Assembly: GCA_015272215.1 (NCBI GenBank)
Contig: JACYMD010000127.1
Location: forward strand, 35,398-99,397
Direction: 5' to 3'
Length of the DNA stretch: 64,000 nt
From: Rivularia sp. T60_A2020_040
Lineage (GTDB): Bacteria; Cyanobacteriota; Cyanobacteriia; Cyanobacteriales; Nostocaceae
Within the stretch, counting starts at the first letter, position 1, and every line of letters begins with the position of its first letter. The notes beneath the pieces were generated by a model that was not told where the DNA came from, searched no databases, and saw only the letters and a list, made by a program, of their open reading frames with translations. Positions 55,766-64,000 of the stretch are shown here, in pieces. Position numbers and translations under genes: made by a program.

Positions 55766-56280
55766 TAAATAATACTCAAAAAAGTGGGTTTGTACGATCG
55801 CAACGAGTTTGCTGAAAATAGGGAGCGAGACGTATGTCCTTACGGACACGCTTCGCTAACCCACTACAAATTTCTGCCCAATAATCGCGATTCGCAATTT
55901 TGTCTATTAAAAATCAAAATTTAAGCAATTATCCGTAATCAACTGGGAAAATATTGATTGTATTTAAGTATAAATTAAGTGTTTATTTCAATGGTACAAA
56001 ATATCTGTAAACTTGATTGTTTTAGTTAATAAAGTGTTGAATATAACTTTAGGTTCTAGAAAAGTATTATGGATATAAAGTTACAAATTATACTCATATT
56101 CATATAACAAAATTTATATATAATTAAGTTATACGTGCTTTATTGATTGGCATAGCAGGGATAGCATAACTGTAAGAAACACGCACTACTCTTCATTTTT
56201 CGGATAAAAAAAGTTGATTGTACTGAGCCTGTAACCTTAAGCACTTAGTTAAGTTGAAGCCATAGTGTAAGGACTAAAAA
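55766..56280. other. Intergenic region, no gene
   Basis: 515 bp between two plus-strand genes. 55820-55862 contains a TGTCC-TTAC-GGACA hairpin next to CGCTTCGCTAAC, a widespread cyanobacterial repeat type. The rest is AT-rich leader of the CapA gene without a credible reading frame. Confidence 0.5.
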
Positions 56281-57507
56281 ATGTTAAATCAAAGGCTAAA
56301 GATATCGCTGTCAGCGAGCTTTGTTGGTTGTTGTTTTGCTGTGGGTATTGGTATGGGTTTGTTGTCTCGTCTTCAGGTAAAAACACCAACAGATAATGCA
56401 ATTTCAGTAGAAACAACAGCAGCACCATCAGCATCAACAGATTCTGTAAAAATCCCAACTGCTAATAAACAAAAACTTGCAAAGTCGCCGGTACTCCGCC
56501 GTGCAACGGCGGAGCCTGCGGCGATCGGCGTTTCCCGATCAATTATTATTCAAGCAGTTGGAGATGTGATTCCAGGTACAAATTATCCTAACCACAGACT
56601 TCCAGCAGATTATAATCAATTAATACCAAAATCGGTAAGAGCATATTTAAATAGAGCCGATTTATTATTTGGAAACTTTGAAACCAATTTAACTAATTAT
56701 CCTTATTCAGCAAAAGATATTAGTCGAGGACAGGTATTTGCTTTTCGTTCTCCACCAGCATATTCCAAGCTATTTGCTGATGTTGGATTTGATGTATTTA
56801 ACATAGCGAATAATCATGCAAAAGACTTCGGAATGCAAGGTTTTAAAGATACCGTCAACAATCTTAAAAATGTTGGTATCGAAACAGTAGGTCATAAAAA
56901 TGAAATTCTTTATTTAGAAAAGAACAATAATAAAATTGCGATGATTGGGTTTGCACCCTATGATATGTATAATTCTATTCATGATTTAGAAACAGCGACT
57001 TCACTTGTTAAAAAAGCTAGAGAACAAGCCAATATAGTAATAATATCGATGCACGCAGGTGCTGAAGGAACTGGTGCATTGCATACTAAAAATCAAACAG
57101 AATATTTCTATGGAGAAAATCGCGGAAATTCGATTAAATTTGCTCGGACAATGATTGATGCAGGGGCAGATTTAGTATTAGGACATGGGCCTCATGTACC
57201 TAGAGCAATGGAAATGTATAATGGGAAATTAATTGCTTATTCTTTAGGAAACTTTTTAGGATATCGCACTTTATCAACTGTTGCACAAGCTGGTTATTCG
57301 ATGATATTAGAAGTTAAAATGACTCCTGAAGGAAATTTAGAACAAGCTAAAATTATTCCGGTACGTATGGATAAACAAGGAATTCCTTACATTGACCAAA
57401 ATTTTAATACTGTACAGTTAGTACGTTATTTAAATAAGCATGATTTTCCAGATTCCAGCGTCGAGATTAATCAAAAAGGAGAATTAATAGTAGCTAATTC
57501 TCAATAA
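56281..57507 (+). CDS. CapA-family (PGA_cap) metallophosphatase-fold protein
   Basis: 408 residues. An N-terminal anchor or signal (about 10-28, SASFVGCCFAVGIGMGLLS) precedes a Ser/Thr/Ala-rich linker. The CapA domain (about 90-380) carries AVGDVIPG, LFGNFETNLT, NIANNHAKDFG, SMHAGAEG and LGHGPHVPRAMEMYNGK, the metal-ligand blocks of the family named after poly-gamma-glutamate synthesis. In cyanobacteria its role is unknown, probably envelope polymer handling. Residues about 69-83 (SPVLRRATAEPAAIG) are encoded by a GC-rich palindromic repeat also present in the 7TM-HD gene. An IR element follows the stop codon. Confidence 0.87.
   Translation: MLNQRLKISLSASFVGCCFAVGIGMGLLSRLQVKTPTDNAISVETTAAPSASTDSVKIPTANKQKLAKSPVLRRATAEPAAIGVSRSIIIQAVGDVIPGTNYPNHRLPADYNQLIPKSVRAYLNRADLLFGNFETNLTNYPYSAKDISRGQVFAFRSPPAYSKLFADVGFDVFNIANNHAKDFGMQGFKDTVNNLKNVGIETVGHKNEILYLEKNNNKIAMIGFAPYDMYNSIHDLETATSLVKKAREQANIVIISMHAGAEGTGALHTKNQTEYFYGENRGNSIKFARTMIDAGADLVLGHGPHVPRAMEMYNGKLIAYSLGNFLGYRTLSTVAQAGYSMILEVKMTPEGNLEQAKIIPVRMDKQGIPYIDQNFNTVQLVRYLNKHDFPDSSVEINQKGELIVANSQ
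56484..56524. repeat. GC-rich palindromic repeat inserted in the CapA-family gene
   Basis: GTCGCCGGTACTCCGCCG-TGCAA-CGGCGGAGCCTGCGG forms a hairpin and shares two blocks with the reverse complement of 35251-35294. It lies in the non-conserved linker and keeps the frame open. Confidence 0.65.
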
Positions 57508-57558
57508 CTAGATTACTCCCTTTTCGCTCCAAAACTATCTATTTCTCTTTATTTCTTT

Positions 57559-57592
57559 CCTCTGCGTACTCTGCGTCTCTGCGGTTTTTTTT
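57559..57592. repeat. CTCTGCGTACTCTGCGTCTCTGCGG repeat
   Basis: Near copy of the repeat at 50043-50077, in the convergent spacer after the CapA gene, ending in a T-run. Confidence 0.6.
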
Positions 57593-57612
57593 CTAATTAT
57601 TCTTGTCGGGTA

Positions 57613-57677
57613 AGAAGTCGGGTTTTGACGACGATTGTATGTTGTTAGGGATATTTACCTTACAAACCCGACTTCTA
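57613..57677. repeat. Inverted-repeat element, copy B
   Basis: AGAAGTCGGGTTTTG at 57613 and CAAACCCGACTTCT at 57663 flank about 35 bp. The element covers the convergent 3' ends of the CapA and larE genes, and its right arm encodes the last residues of LarE. Confidence 0.75.
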
Positions 57678-58500
57678 TATTTAAAACTTGATTTAACTTA
57701 CCGCTACGATAACCTTCTAAATCTAAAGTTACATAGATAAAACCAAATTCTTGAAAAGCAGATACAATTGATTTTAAATCTGTATTGAGGATAAACTTTT
57801 GAATTTGTTCTGGTGGTAATTCGATACGTGCTGTATCATCTTGAGAACGAACTCGTAAATTATTCCATCCTAGTTTACGTAAATACACTTCCGCTCTGCC
57901 GACTCGTTGTAATTTAGTAATAGTAATCTCTTCACCATAGGCAAAGCGAGAACTCAAACAAGGTTGTGCTGGTTTATTCCACCAAGGTAAATTTAAATGT
58001 TGGGAAATTTGACGAACTTCTGCTTTACTAACATTAACTTCAGCTAAAGGAGAGCGCGCACCTCTTTCTTTTGCAGCTTGAATACCCGGACGATAATCGT
58101 GTAAATCGTCTGCATTTACTCCATCGATTACATAAGGATAACCCCATTTTTTGGCTAAAGGTTTTAGGGTATCATGTAATTCGCTTTTGCAAAAATAGCA
58201 GCGGTTGACGGGGTTAGAAGTGTAGTTAGGATTTTCCATTTCATGAGTTTGCACAACTTGATGAGCAATCCCAATCATTGCGGCTTGAATTTTGGCATCT
58301 TCTAACTCTTCTGGTAATAAACTCGGTGAAACAGCAGTTACTGCTAAAGCCTTTTCTCCCAAAACATCATAAGCAATTTTAGCAACTAAAGTGCTATCAA
58401 CCCCACCGGAATAAGCAATTATAGCCTGTTCCATATCTTTGAATAAAGCTTTTAATTGCTCTAGTTTTTCTATATACATCATGTCCCAATCCAAGGGCAA
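57655..58500 (-). CDS. larE: LarE, ATP-dependent sacrificial sulfur transferase
   Basis: 281 residues. Adds sulfur to the pyridinium dicarboxylate precursor of the nickel-pincer cofactor, giving up its own Cys sulfur in the classical form. PP-loop motif AYSGGVDSTLVAK near residues 29-41, a CYFCK segment near residue 100, and the sacrificial-Cys segment NKPAQPCLSSRFAYG near residue 176. The start is either the ATG at 58500 or a Met six or seven codons later. The final residues (EVGFVR) are encoded by the right arm of an inverted-repeat element, so the natural C-terminus has been replaced or extended. larB lies at the window start. Confidence 0.9.
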   Translation of the reverse strand: MPLDWDMMYIEKLEQLKALFKDMEQAIIAYSGGVDSTLVAKIAYDVLGEKALAVTAVSPSLLPEELEDAKIQAAMIGIAHQVVQTHEMENPNYTSNPVNRCYFCKSELHDTLKPLAKKWGYPYVIDGVNADDLHDYRPGIQAAKERGARSPLAEVNVSKAEVRQISQHLNLPWWNKPAQPCLSSRFAYGEEITITKLQRVGRAEVYLRKLGWNNLRVRSQDDTARIELPPEQIQKFILNTDLKSIVSAFQEFGFIYVTLDLEGYRSGKLNQVLNIEVGFVR

Positions 58501-58558
58501 AATTATAATTTAATACCAGTTTATTTCTTCTATTTTAAGATAAATATAATTAATCGGA

Positions 58559-58622
58559 TAGAAGTCGGGTTTTTACGTAAATTATACTTAATATCATCAA
58601 ACACTCACAAAAACCCGACTTC
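58559..58622. repeat. Inverted-repeat element, copy C
   Basis: TAGAAGTCGGGTTTTTACG at 58559 and CAAAAACCCGACTTCT around 58606-58622 form a perfect 14-bp stem with an AT-rich 30-bp loop. The element ends at the stop codon of the hybrid kinase gene. Confidence 0.8.
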
Positions 58623-60464
58623 TTAGTCCACAATTGTTTTGACAATTTTTTCTAAAAGCGGTAAATCAATTGGTTTAGATATATAATCATTTACTCCTGC
58701 TGCCAGACAAATATCGCGATCGCCTTTCATTGCCATTGCAGTTTGAGCGACAATGGGAATATGAGAATATTGGGGATTTTCTCGTAACTGCTTTACTAAT
58801 GCCAGACCATTGTCATCTGGTAAAATAATATCCATTAAAATCAGGAAATAATGCTGCTGTTTTAAAGCATCCCACATTTGGACTGCGGTTTTAACCCAAG
58901 TTACTTGATATTCCAATCTTTCTAGAAAAGTTTTGATTAATTGAGCATTAGGTATGTCATCCTCCACAAGTAAGATATTTGAGGATTTTTCTGGTGTATA
59001 TGTCGTGATTTTGCGATTATTACAACTAGTTTGTTGGAGTTGACATTCTTCAACTGTATCGGTTACTTGAGCAACTTGATTTTGTGTTAGGGGAAGCACA
59101 ATCGTAAAATAAGAACCTTTACCGACAACGGATTTTAGTTCAACCCAACCTCCGTGGATTTCCACCAATTTACGAGTCACTGTTAAACCTAAACCCGTAC
59201 CTTCTTGACTCAAAGCATCATTCTCGTTAAAAACTTGAAAAAATGGCTGAAACAGTTCGCTCTGATTTTCTTCGGAAATCCCAATTCCGGTATCCCAAAC
59301 TGTAAAACGTATAAATTCATTTTTGTCTTGAAGGGGCTTAACTTCTAAACCAACTGTTCCGTTTTTAGTAAACTTTACTGCATTGAAAAGTAAATTTAAA
59401 AGTATTTGCTTGAGTCTTAAGGGGTCAGCTACTATATTTGTGACATTATCGTCTATTTCCAGACGCATTTGTAAACCTTTATTTGCAGCTTTTTCTTTTA
59501 CCAGTGCTAATACGTTACGACACAATTGTGGTACATCAATTTTCTCCCAATTAACTTCTAACTGGTTCGCTTCAATTTTAGATAAGTCGAGAATGTCGTT
59601 AATTAAAGCCAAAAGATGTTTACCACTAGACTGAATAATGTTTAAATATTCATGATGGCGCTGCCTGTTTGGGTCATAACCCTGAGCTAACAGCAAATGA
59701 GTAAAACCAATAATCGAACTCAAAGGAGTACGAATCTCATGGCTGGTATTTGCCAAAAATTGGTTTTTCAGTTGATTGGTACGCTGTAACTCTTGATTAC
59801 CATTATTTAGTTGCTGTGCTTGTTGCTGTAACGATTCGATTTGTTTGACTTGGGTTAAAGCTACCATACACATTTGTGCAGCTTTTACCATTAATTTTGG
59901 TATTTGTTCGGTAACATTTAAAGAAGAAGAATTTATCGAAGATTTCTCACAAATAATTAACCAGCCAACAGTCCCAAGAATATCATTACTCAAACACCAA
60001 GCAGTTTGTGGTTGTTGTTCCAATTGCTGCAATTCTGAGATATGTATCTCCGAATTTAACGTCAATTTTCTTTCTTTACCTTTATTTAGCGTTACAGTTA
60101 ACGGTGATGATTGAATCGGAGTTGTTGAATCGCCAGAAATATAGCAAATCTTGCACACAGATTGTTGTGGTTCAACAATGGCATTCGGTACCTTCTCTGG
60201 AAGGGCGATGGCGATGATGCTGGAATTAATTGCAATTTCGAGTTCGGTTACTACTGTTTGAAAAATTTCTGCTGTAACGATTTCTTGTTTATCTTCAGTA
60301 AAAGCTAAACTTAAACAATTGTTAAGACGACTTTGCAGTTGATTCAAACTGCGTTCCAGCCACAACTCTACTCGAAGTTGCTCGATGGTTGTTAAAACTG
60401 TCGATGAATCGGCATTTAGTTGTGAATTCTGCTCTGGTAAGCTGGAATAATGCTGCATGGTCAA
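58623..60464 (-). CDS. Hybrid sensor histidine kinase with C-terminal receiver
   Basis: 613 residues, no membrane helix. The N-terminal 200 residues form a degenerate GAF-like input domain, followed by a short coiled coil. HisKA has ANTSHEIRTPLSSIIGF near residue 240. HATPase motifs are NLLFNAVKF, WDTGIGIS and GTGLGLTVTRKL. A receiver domain (about 495-610) has LLVEDD, phospho-Asp in FLILMDIILPDDNG and Lys in YISKPID. It is a cytoplasmic phosphorelay protein; the partner is unknown. The stop codon abuts inverted-repeat copy C. Confidence 0.92.
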   Translation of the reverse strand: MTMQHYSSLPEQNSQLNADSSTVLTTIEQLRVELWLERSLNQLQSRLNNCLSLAFTEDKQEIVTAEIFQTVVTELEIAINSSIIAIALPEKVPNAIVEPQQSVCKICYISGDSTTPIQSSPLTVTLNKGKERKLTLNSEIHISELQQLEQQPQTAWCLSNDILGTVGWLIICEKSSINSSSLNVTEQIPKLMVKAAQMCMVALTQVKQIESLQQQAQQLNNGNQELQRTNQLKNQFLANTSHEIRTPLSSIIGFTHLLLAQGYDPNRQRHHEYLNIIQSSGKHLLALINDILDLSKIEANQLEVNWEKIDVPQLCRNVLALVKEKAANKGLQMRLEIDDNVTNIVADPLRLKQILLNLLFNAVKFTKNGTVGLEVKPLQDKNEFIRFTVWDTGIGISEENQSELFQPFFQVFNENDALSQEGTGLGLTVTRKLVEIHGGWVELKSVVGKGSYFTIVLPLTQNQVAQVTDTVEECQLQQTSCNNRKITTYTPEKSSNILLVEDDIPNAQLIKTFLERLEYQVTWVKTAVQMWDALKQQHYFLILMDIILPDDNGLALVKQLRENPQYSHIPIVAQTAMAMKGDRDICLAAGVNDYISKPIDLPLLEKIVKTIVD

Positions 60465-61134
60465 CTCGACCGCTAAATAATTTTAATAGCTTCGCTTAAA
60501 AGGTGCTAAATAGACCTGAGTATATTAGCGCACAATTAATTCTATATATATAAACTAAAACTTGTAGTGTCAAATGTCACGAGAAAAAGACAACCAATTA
60601 AAATTAAAATCTGGTGTAGATTTTTTCTCAGATTTTTAAGAGATTACTTACAATAGGCTGGAAAGTTAATACTGGATCAAAGTAACTTAACATAAAGGCA
60701 AATACGCTTCAAAGCCAGATGTATCAAGTATTACGACAATTAGATTGGATATTTATTTTAATTTCAGTAGGCTTTAATCTGTTTTTTTACAAGTTTGTCA
60801 AATTATTTTCACTGCTATTTAATAGCATAAGCACAGTTTTCTGTATTTATATACACATATTTATATTTTTGATTTATGTTTTTCATAATGGCAATTCTAC
60901 TTATTGCGTTTGGTTAGCAGGGTACAAAGTGCAAAATAAATAAATAAATAAATAAATAAATAAATCTATCTTACGTGCAAGCAAACTATAACTTCTGTTA
61001 GAGGAATAATTCATTGATTTCTATGTAATCTTGATTTGTATTCAGAACAGTTAAATGGTTTGAAGTAAGTTGGATTTTGAATAAATATTCCCAACCAAGC
61101 GAGCCTCTAAATGTGCTGAATCGGTGAAAAGTAT
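60465..61134. other. Intergenic region with TAAA microsatellite
   Basis: About 670 bp between the kinase promoter and the insertion sequence. 60934-60965 is a tandem TAAA tract of about eight units. A 74-codon hydrophobic frame at 60719-60943 has poor composition and runs into the microsatellite; I do not accept it. Confidence 0.55.
61127..61134. repeat. Target site duplication, left copy
   Basis: AAAAGTAT, identical to 62741-62748 on the other side of the insertion sequence. Confidence 0.9.
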
Positions 61135-61220
61135 GGCTCTTCAGTACTTAGTATGCTAAAAATACAATAAAAAGCCATTAAATGAATAAAAATAGCGCAC
61201 ATTAACTCGTCGGTGCGGCG

Positions 61221-61343
61221 AATTGAACTATCGCTGCGCTTGATTCGATTGCGTAGAGACAGGCTTGTTACTAGCTTGTTAAAACCTTAAATAGTAATAG
61301 CCTGCCTCTACGCCGCTACGCTAATCGAATCATAGTTCAATCC
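61221..61343. repeat. Long imperfect palindrome inside the insertion sequence
   Basis: The left arm (AATTGAACTAT ... GATTCGATTGCGTAG ... AGACAGGCT, 61221-61285) is repeated inverted in the right arm (AGCCTGCCTCTACG ... AATCGAATCATAGTTCAAT, 61297-61343). It is GC-richer than the transposase gene and may be a separate small element nested in the insertion sequence. Confidence 0.7.
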
Positions 61344-61466
61344 TTAAATAGAAATAAGTTTAACAAAGAATTGCAAAAAAATGAAAAATCATTTCTTTTA
61401 TACTGCTATTTTATTACAGAATGAAATTAAAAGCAGGCAATTTGAAAGTTAGATATATTTACGACA

Positions 61467-62714
61467 ATGAACTCTAAAAAAGATATTAAAGTATTAACAC
61501 AATTATTGAAACTAAAAAGTGTAAAAGTTGTGTCGCACCGTCAATATCAAGGTGTTGGAATAATGTTACAGATTGAATCAATAAATAGTGAAAGTATTTG
61601 TCCTCGTTGTGGAAGAAAAAGTCATAGATTACATCAAAATCATCGGTATATAATTAAGGATTTACCTATGGGTGAACAGCAAGTATTTTTAGAAATAAAT
61701 AAAAGACAATTTAAATGTAATAAATGTCAAAAGCCTTTTAGTGAAGAGTTAGATTTTGTAGATAGTCGAAGAAAATATACTAAAAGGCTTGCAAATAAAA
61801 CAATACAAAAAGTATTAGATTCAGATATTCATAGTGTAGCTGAAAAAGGAAGTGTAACAACAGAGGAAATAGAAAGAATGTTAAAAGATGCATCTAAAAA
61901 CTCGTTGATTACCAGACCGTCATACTTAAAAAGACTTGGTATTGATGAAATAGCATTGGTTAAAGGTAAAGGTAATTACTGTGCAGTTTTAGTAGACTTA
62001 GATAATTCTAAATTACTGGCAATCTTACCAGGAAGGACACAAGAAATAATTAAAGAAGTACTGAATTCATGGGGAGAAGAACTTTTAGAACAAATAGAAG
62101 AAGTAAGCATAGACTTATGGCGAGGTTACAAAAGTCTAGTTAACGAATTAATTCCAAATGCACAAGTTGTAGCTGATAGATTTCATGTAATGACGCAAAT
62201 AAATAAAGAATTAGATTTAGAACGAAAACGAGAAAAAAGGAAAGTAGAAGATTCTATAAAAAAATCAAAATCACAGTTAGAGAAAGATCAACATGAAAAA
62301 GTTTTAGATGGATTAAAGAAAAGCAAATATCCTTTGTTAAAAAACGAAGAAGATTTAAATGAAGAACAGAAAAATAAACTATACCAAGTTAAAGAAGTAT
62401 CTCCTACTCTCAAAGTAATGCATGAGTTAAAAGAAAAAATACGAATGATTTTTGATGAAACAAAGGATTGGTTACAAGGACTATTTCAACTCGGTATATG
62501 GCTATTGAAAGCTAAAGAAAACTTTCCAGTTAGTCGGAAAACTATTATTCGTTGGATTGATGAAATTATTGCTTACTTCGATAATGGTACAAATAGCGGT
62601 GTAATTGAAGGTATTAACAACAAATTAAAACTTATTAAACGTTCAGCTTACGGATTTAAAAATTTTGAAAATTTTAGAGTTAGATGTCTACTAAATTGGT
62701 ATTTTGACTGTTAG
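61467..62714 (+). CDS. ISL3-family transposase
   Basis: 415 residues, complete. N-terminal zinc-binding region CPRCGRKSHRLHQ and CNKCQKPF (about 41-95) for end binding. The DDE core of the DDE_Tnp_ISL3 type has GIDEIALVKGKG (first Asp), VSIDLWRGYKSLV (second Asp), VVADRFHVM and, near the C-terminus, SGVIEGINNKLKLIKRSAYGF (catalytic Glu). A Lys/Glu-rich insertion sits near residues 255-320. The AT-rich codon use resembles the host. It ends 26 bp before the right end of the insertion sequence. Confidence 0.95.
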   Translation: MNSKKDIKVLTQLLKLKSVKVVSHRQYQGVGIMLQIESINSESICPRCGRKSHRLHQNHRYIIKDLPMGEQQVFLEINKRQFKCNKCQKPFSEELDFVDSRRKYTKRLANKTIQKVLDSDIHSVAEKGSVTTEEIERMLKDASKNSLITRPSYLKRLGIDEIALVKGKGNYCAVLVDLDNSKLLAILPGRTQEIIKEVLNSWGEELLEQIEEVSIDLWRGYKSLVNELIPNAQVVADRFHVMTQINKELDLERKREKRKVEDSIKKSKSQLEKDQHEKVLDGLKKSKYPLLKNEEDLNEEQKNKLYQVKEVSPTLKVMHELKEKIRMIFDETKDWLQGLFQLGIWLLKAKENFPVSRKTIIRWIDEIIAYFDNGTNSGVIEGINNKLKLIKRSAYGFKNFENFRVRCLLNWYFDC

Positions 62715-62740
62715 TTAAGCATACTAAGTACTGAAGAACC

Positions 62741-62748
62741 AAAAGTAT
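62741..62748. repeat. Target site duplication, right copy
   Basis: AAAAGTAT directly after the right end of the insertion sequence, matching 61127-61134. Confidence 0.9.
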
Positions 62749-62774
62749 TGAGAATGAACAAACGGAGTTTTGTA

Positions 62775-63137
62775 ATGAAAAATATAATTAACAACGCGAT
62801 ATCTTTGATCAAAGTTGTGTTTCAACAGCTTCGGGTGAAGCGTTTTGTAGCTGTTCTTTTAGTTGGATTTTTACTGCTAACTACAAATGTTGCTCGTGCC
62901 GATTATAGTAAAGAAGTAACTAATAGAGTTGACCAATTAGTGGATAGAAACGATTCTGATAGACCTAAAACTGTGGGAGAATGGAATAAAGAAGCTCGTC
63001 AAACAGAAGATGCTCCGATTGAAAGAATTAAGAGAATCGGTAAAGAATCCGCAGAAGCTGTAAAAGATTTTGGTGGAATGTATGCAGATACTGCTGAAAA
63101 AACTACTCCCGATTTAGATAACAATATGACAAGATAA
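62775..63137 (+). CDS. Small secreted or membrane-anchored hypothetical protein
   Basis: 120 residues from the ATG at 62775, preceded by CGGAG; upstream in-frame start codons at 62748 and 62754 are weaker. A basic N-terminal part and a hydrophobic segment (VAVLLVGFLLLTTNVARA) end in an Ala-x-Ala cleavage site near residue 43, so the mature protein is exported. The mature part is short, charged and Asp/Lys-rich (VTNRVDQLVDRND, IKRIGKESAEAVKDFG). A similar cyanobacterial group exists but has no known function. The insertion sequence lies only 34 bp upstream and has probably replaced its promoter region. Confidence 0.7.
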   Translation: MKNIINNAISLIKVVFQQLRVKRFVAVLLVGFLLLTTNVARADYSKEVTNRVDQLVDRNDSDRPKTVGEWNKEARQTEDAPIERIKRIGKESAEAVKDFGGMYADTAEKTTPDLDNNMTR

Positions 63138-63184
63138 TCGGCTTTATCTTCATTTAACATGAGTTAGATAGAGCTAACATTTAC

Positions 63185-63251
63185 AGAAGTCGGGTTTCTT
63201 GGATAAATATCTCTTACACTAGACAATAATTATAAAAACCCGACTTCTAAA
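63185..63251. repeat. Inverted-repeat element, copy D
   Basis: AGAAGTCGGGTTTCTTGG at 63185 and AAAAACCCGACTTCT at 63234 flank about 35 bp, between the convergent small-protein and ChaN-like genes. Confidence 0.75.
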
Positions 63252-63273
63252 TATTCCTGCATACTTTAATGAC

Positions 63274-63927
<654 letters not shown>

Positions 63928-64000
63928 CCCGATTGCTATTTGTGTCAGGGTAAACGCAAGAAAATTTAGATATTATATCAGCTAGAATGTAAGGGAATAG

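Larger units (their letters stand above)
61135..62740 (+). mobile_element. ISL3-family insertion sequence, complete, 1606 bp
   Basis: Left end GGCTCTTCAGTACTTAGTAT and right end (reverse complement) GGTTCTTCAGTACTTAGTAT are terminal inverted repeats of about 26 bp with two mismatches. An exact 8-bp duplication AAAAGTAT flanks the element, the length expected for ISL3. It carries one intact transposase and a 300-bp non-coding left part with a long palindrome. The intact ends and gene suggest a recent, possibly active insertion, just upstream of the gene starting at 62775. Confidence 0.93.

Noticed and set aside
60719..60943. 74-codon hydrophobic frame with Phe/Ile runs
   Set aside because: Product of AT-rich DNA, stop lies in the TAAA microsatellite, no ribosome-binding site.

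Overview
The window comes from a filamentous, probably heterocyst-forming cyanobacterium of the Nostocales type. The evidence is photosystem I subunit PsaX, the photosystem I biogenesis factor BtpA, NdhB, a small HetP-family protein, GCGATCGC (HIP1-like) octamers in many genes, and many tandem heptanucleotide repeats of the STRR kind in the spaces between genes. DNA is AT-rich and gene density is moderate. No tRNA, rRNA or CRISPR array was recognised.

Layout. 1-9.4 kb: the 3' end of larB, a small membrane protein, argH, a CHASE2-PAS-GGDEF diguanylate cyclase, a VKOR-thioredoxin fusion, btpA, a candidate structured RNA with its own promoter, and rimO. 9.5-17.3 kb: a DEAD-box RNA helicase, an aldo/keto reductase, a BCD-family (PucC-like) transporter, an inositol-monophosphatase-family enzyme, and a DevC/DevA-like ABC exporter pair without a DevB partner. 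17.9-26.8 kb is an accessory, secondary-metabolism-like stretch: GH3-family acyl-amido synthetase plus Asp/Asn beta-hydroxylase, an MFS exporter, a B12-binding radical SAM enzyme of the HpnP type, then a Rieske oxygenase plus an alpha-oxoamine synthase closed by a clear terminator. 26.9-32.7 kb: mnmE, a Cys-rich small protein, a decayed outer-membrane/surface-protein locus, a HetP-family gene and a b-type cytochrome. 32.8-43.4 kb: a 7TM-HD phosphohydrolase, a DraG-like protein, aroQ with a short overlapping upstream ORF, topA, an RRM RNA-binding protein, a candidate structured RNA and ndhB. 43.8-51.3 kb: a giant Ser/Thr kinase-ATPase-histidine kinase split by one in-frame TGA, a response regulator, lipA and psaX. 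51.4-60.5 kb: a compact minus-strand set (large GNAT acyltransferase, overlapping extended SDR, fatty acid hydroxylase) that resembles bacterial ceramide-type lipid synthesis, a lipoprotein with SLH-like repeats, a CapA-family protein, larE and a hybrid histidine kinase. 60.5-64 kb: an intact 1606-bp ISL3-family insertion sequence with an exact 8-bp target duplication, a small secreted or anchored protein and a truncated ChaN-like gene with a 12-Asn microsatellite.

Points most worth a second look are the possible ceramide-like lipid genes together with the distant Rieske/oxoamine-synthase pair, two structured RNA candidates (about 7706-7935 and 41450-41757), a family of inverted repeats (GAAGTCGGGTTTTT arms) placed at gene 3' ends, and a palindromic repeat inserted in frame into two unrelated proteins. 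Family assignments rest on motifs and remembered family features. No database or folding search was run.
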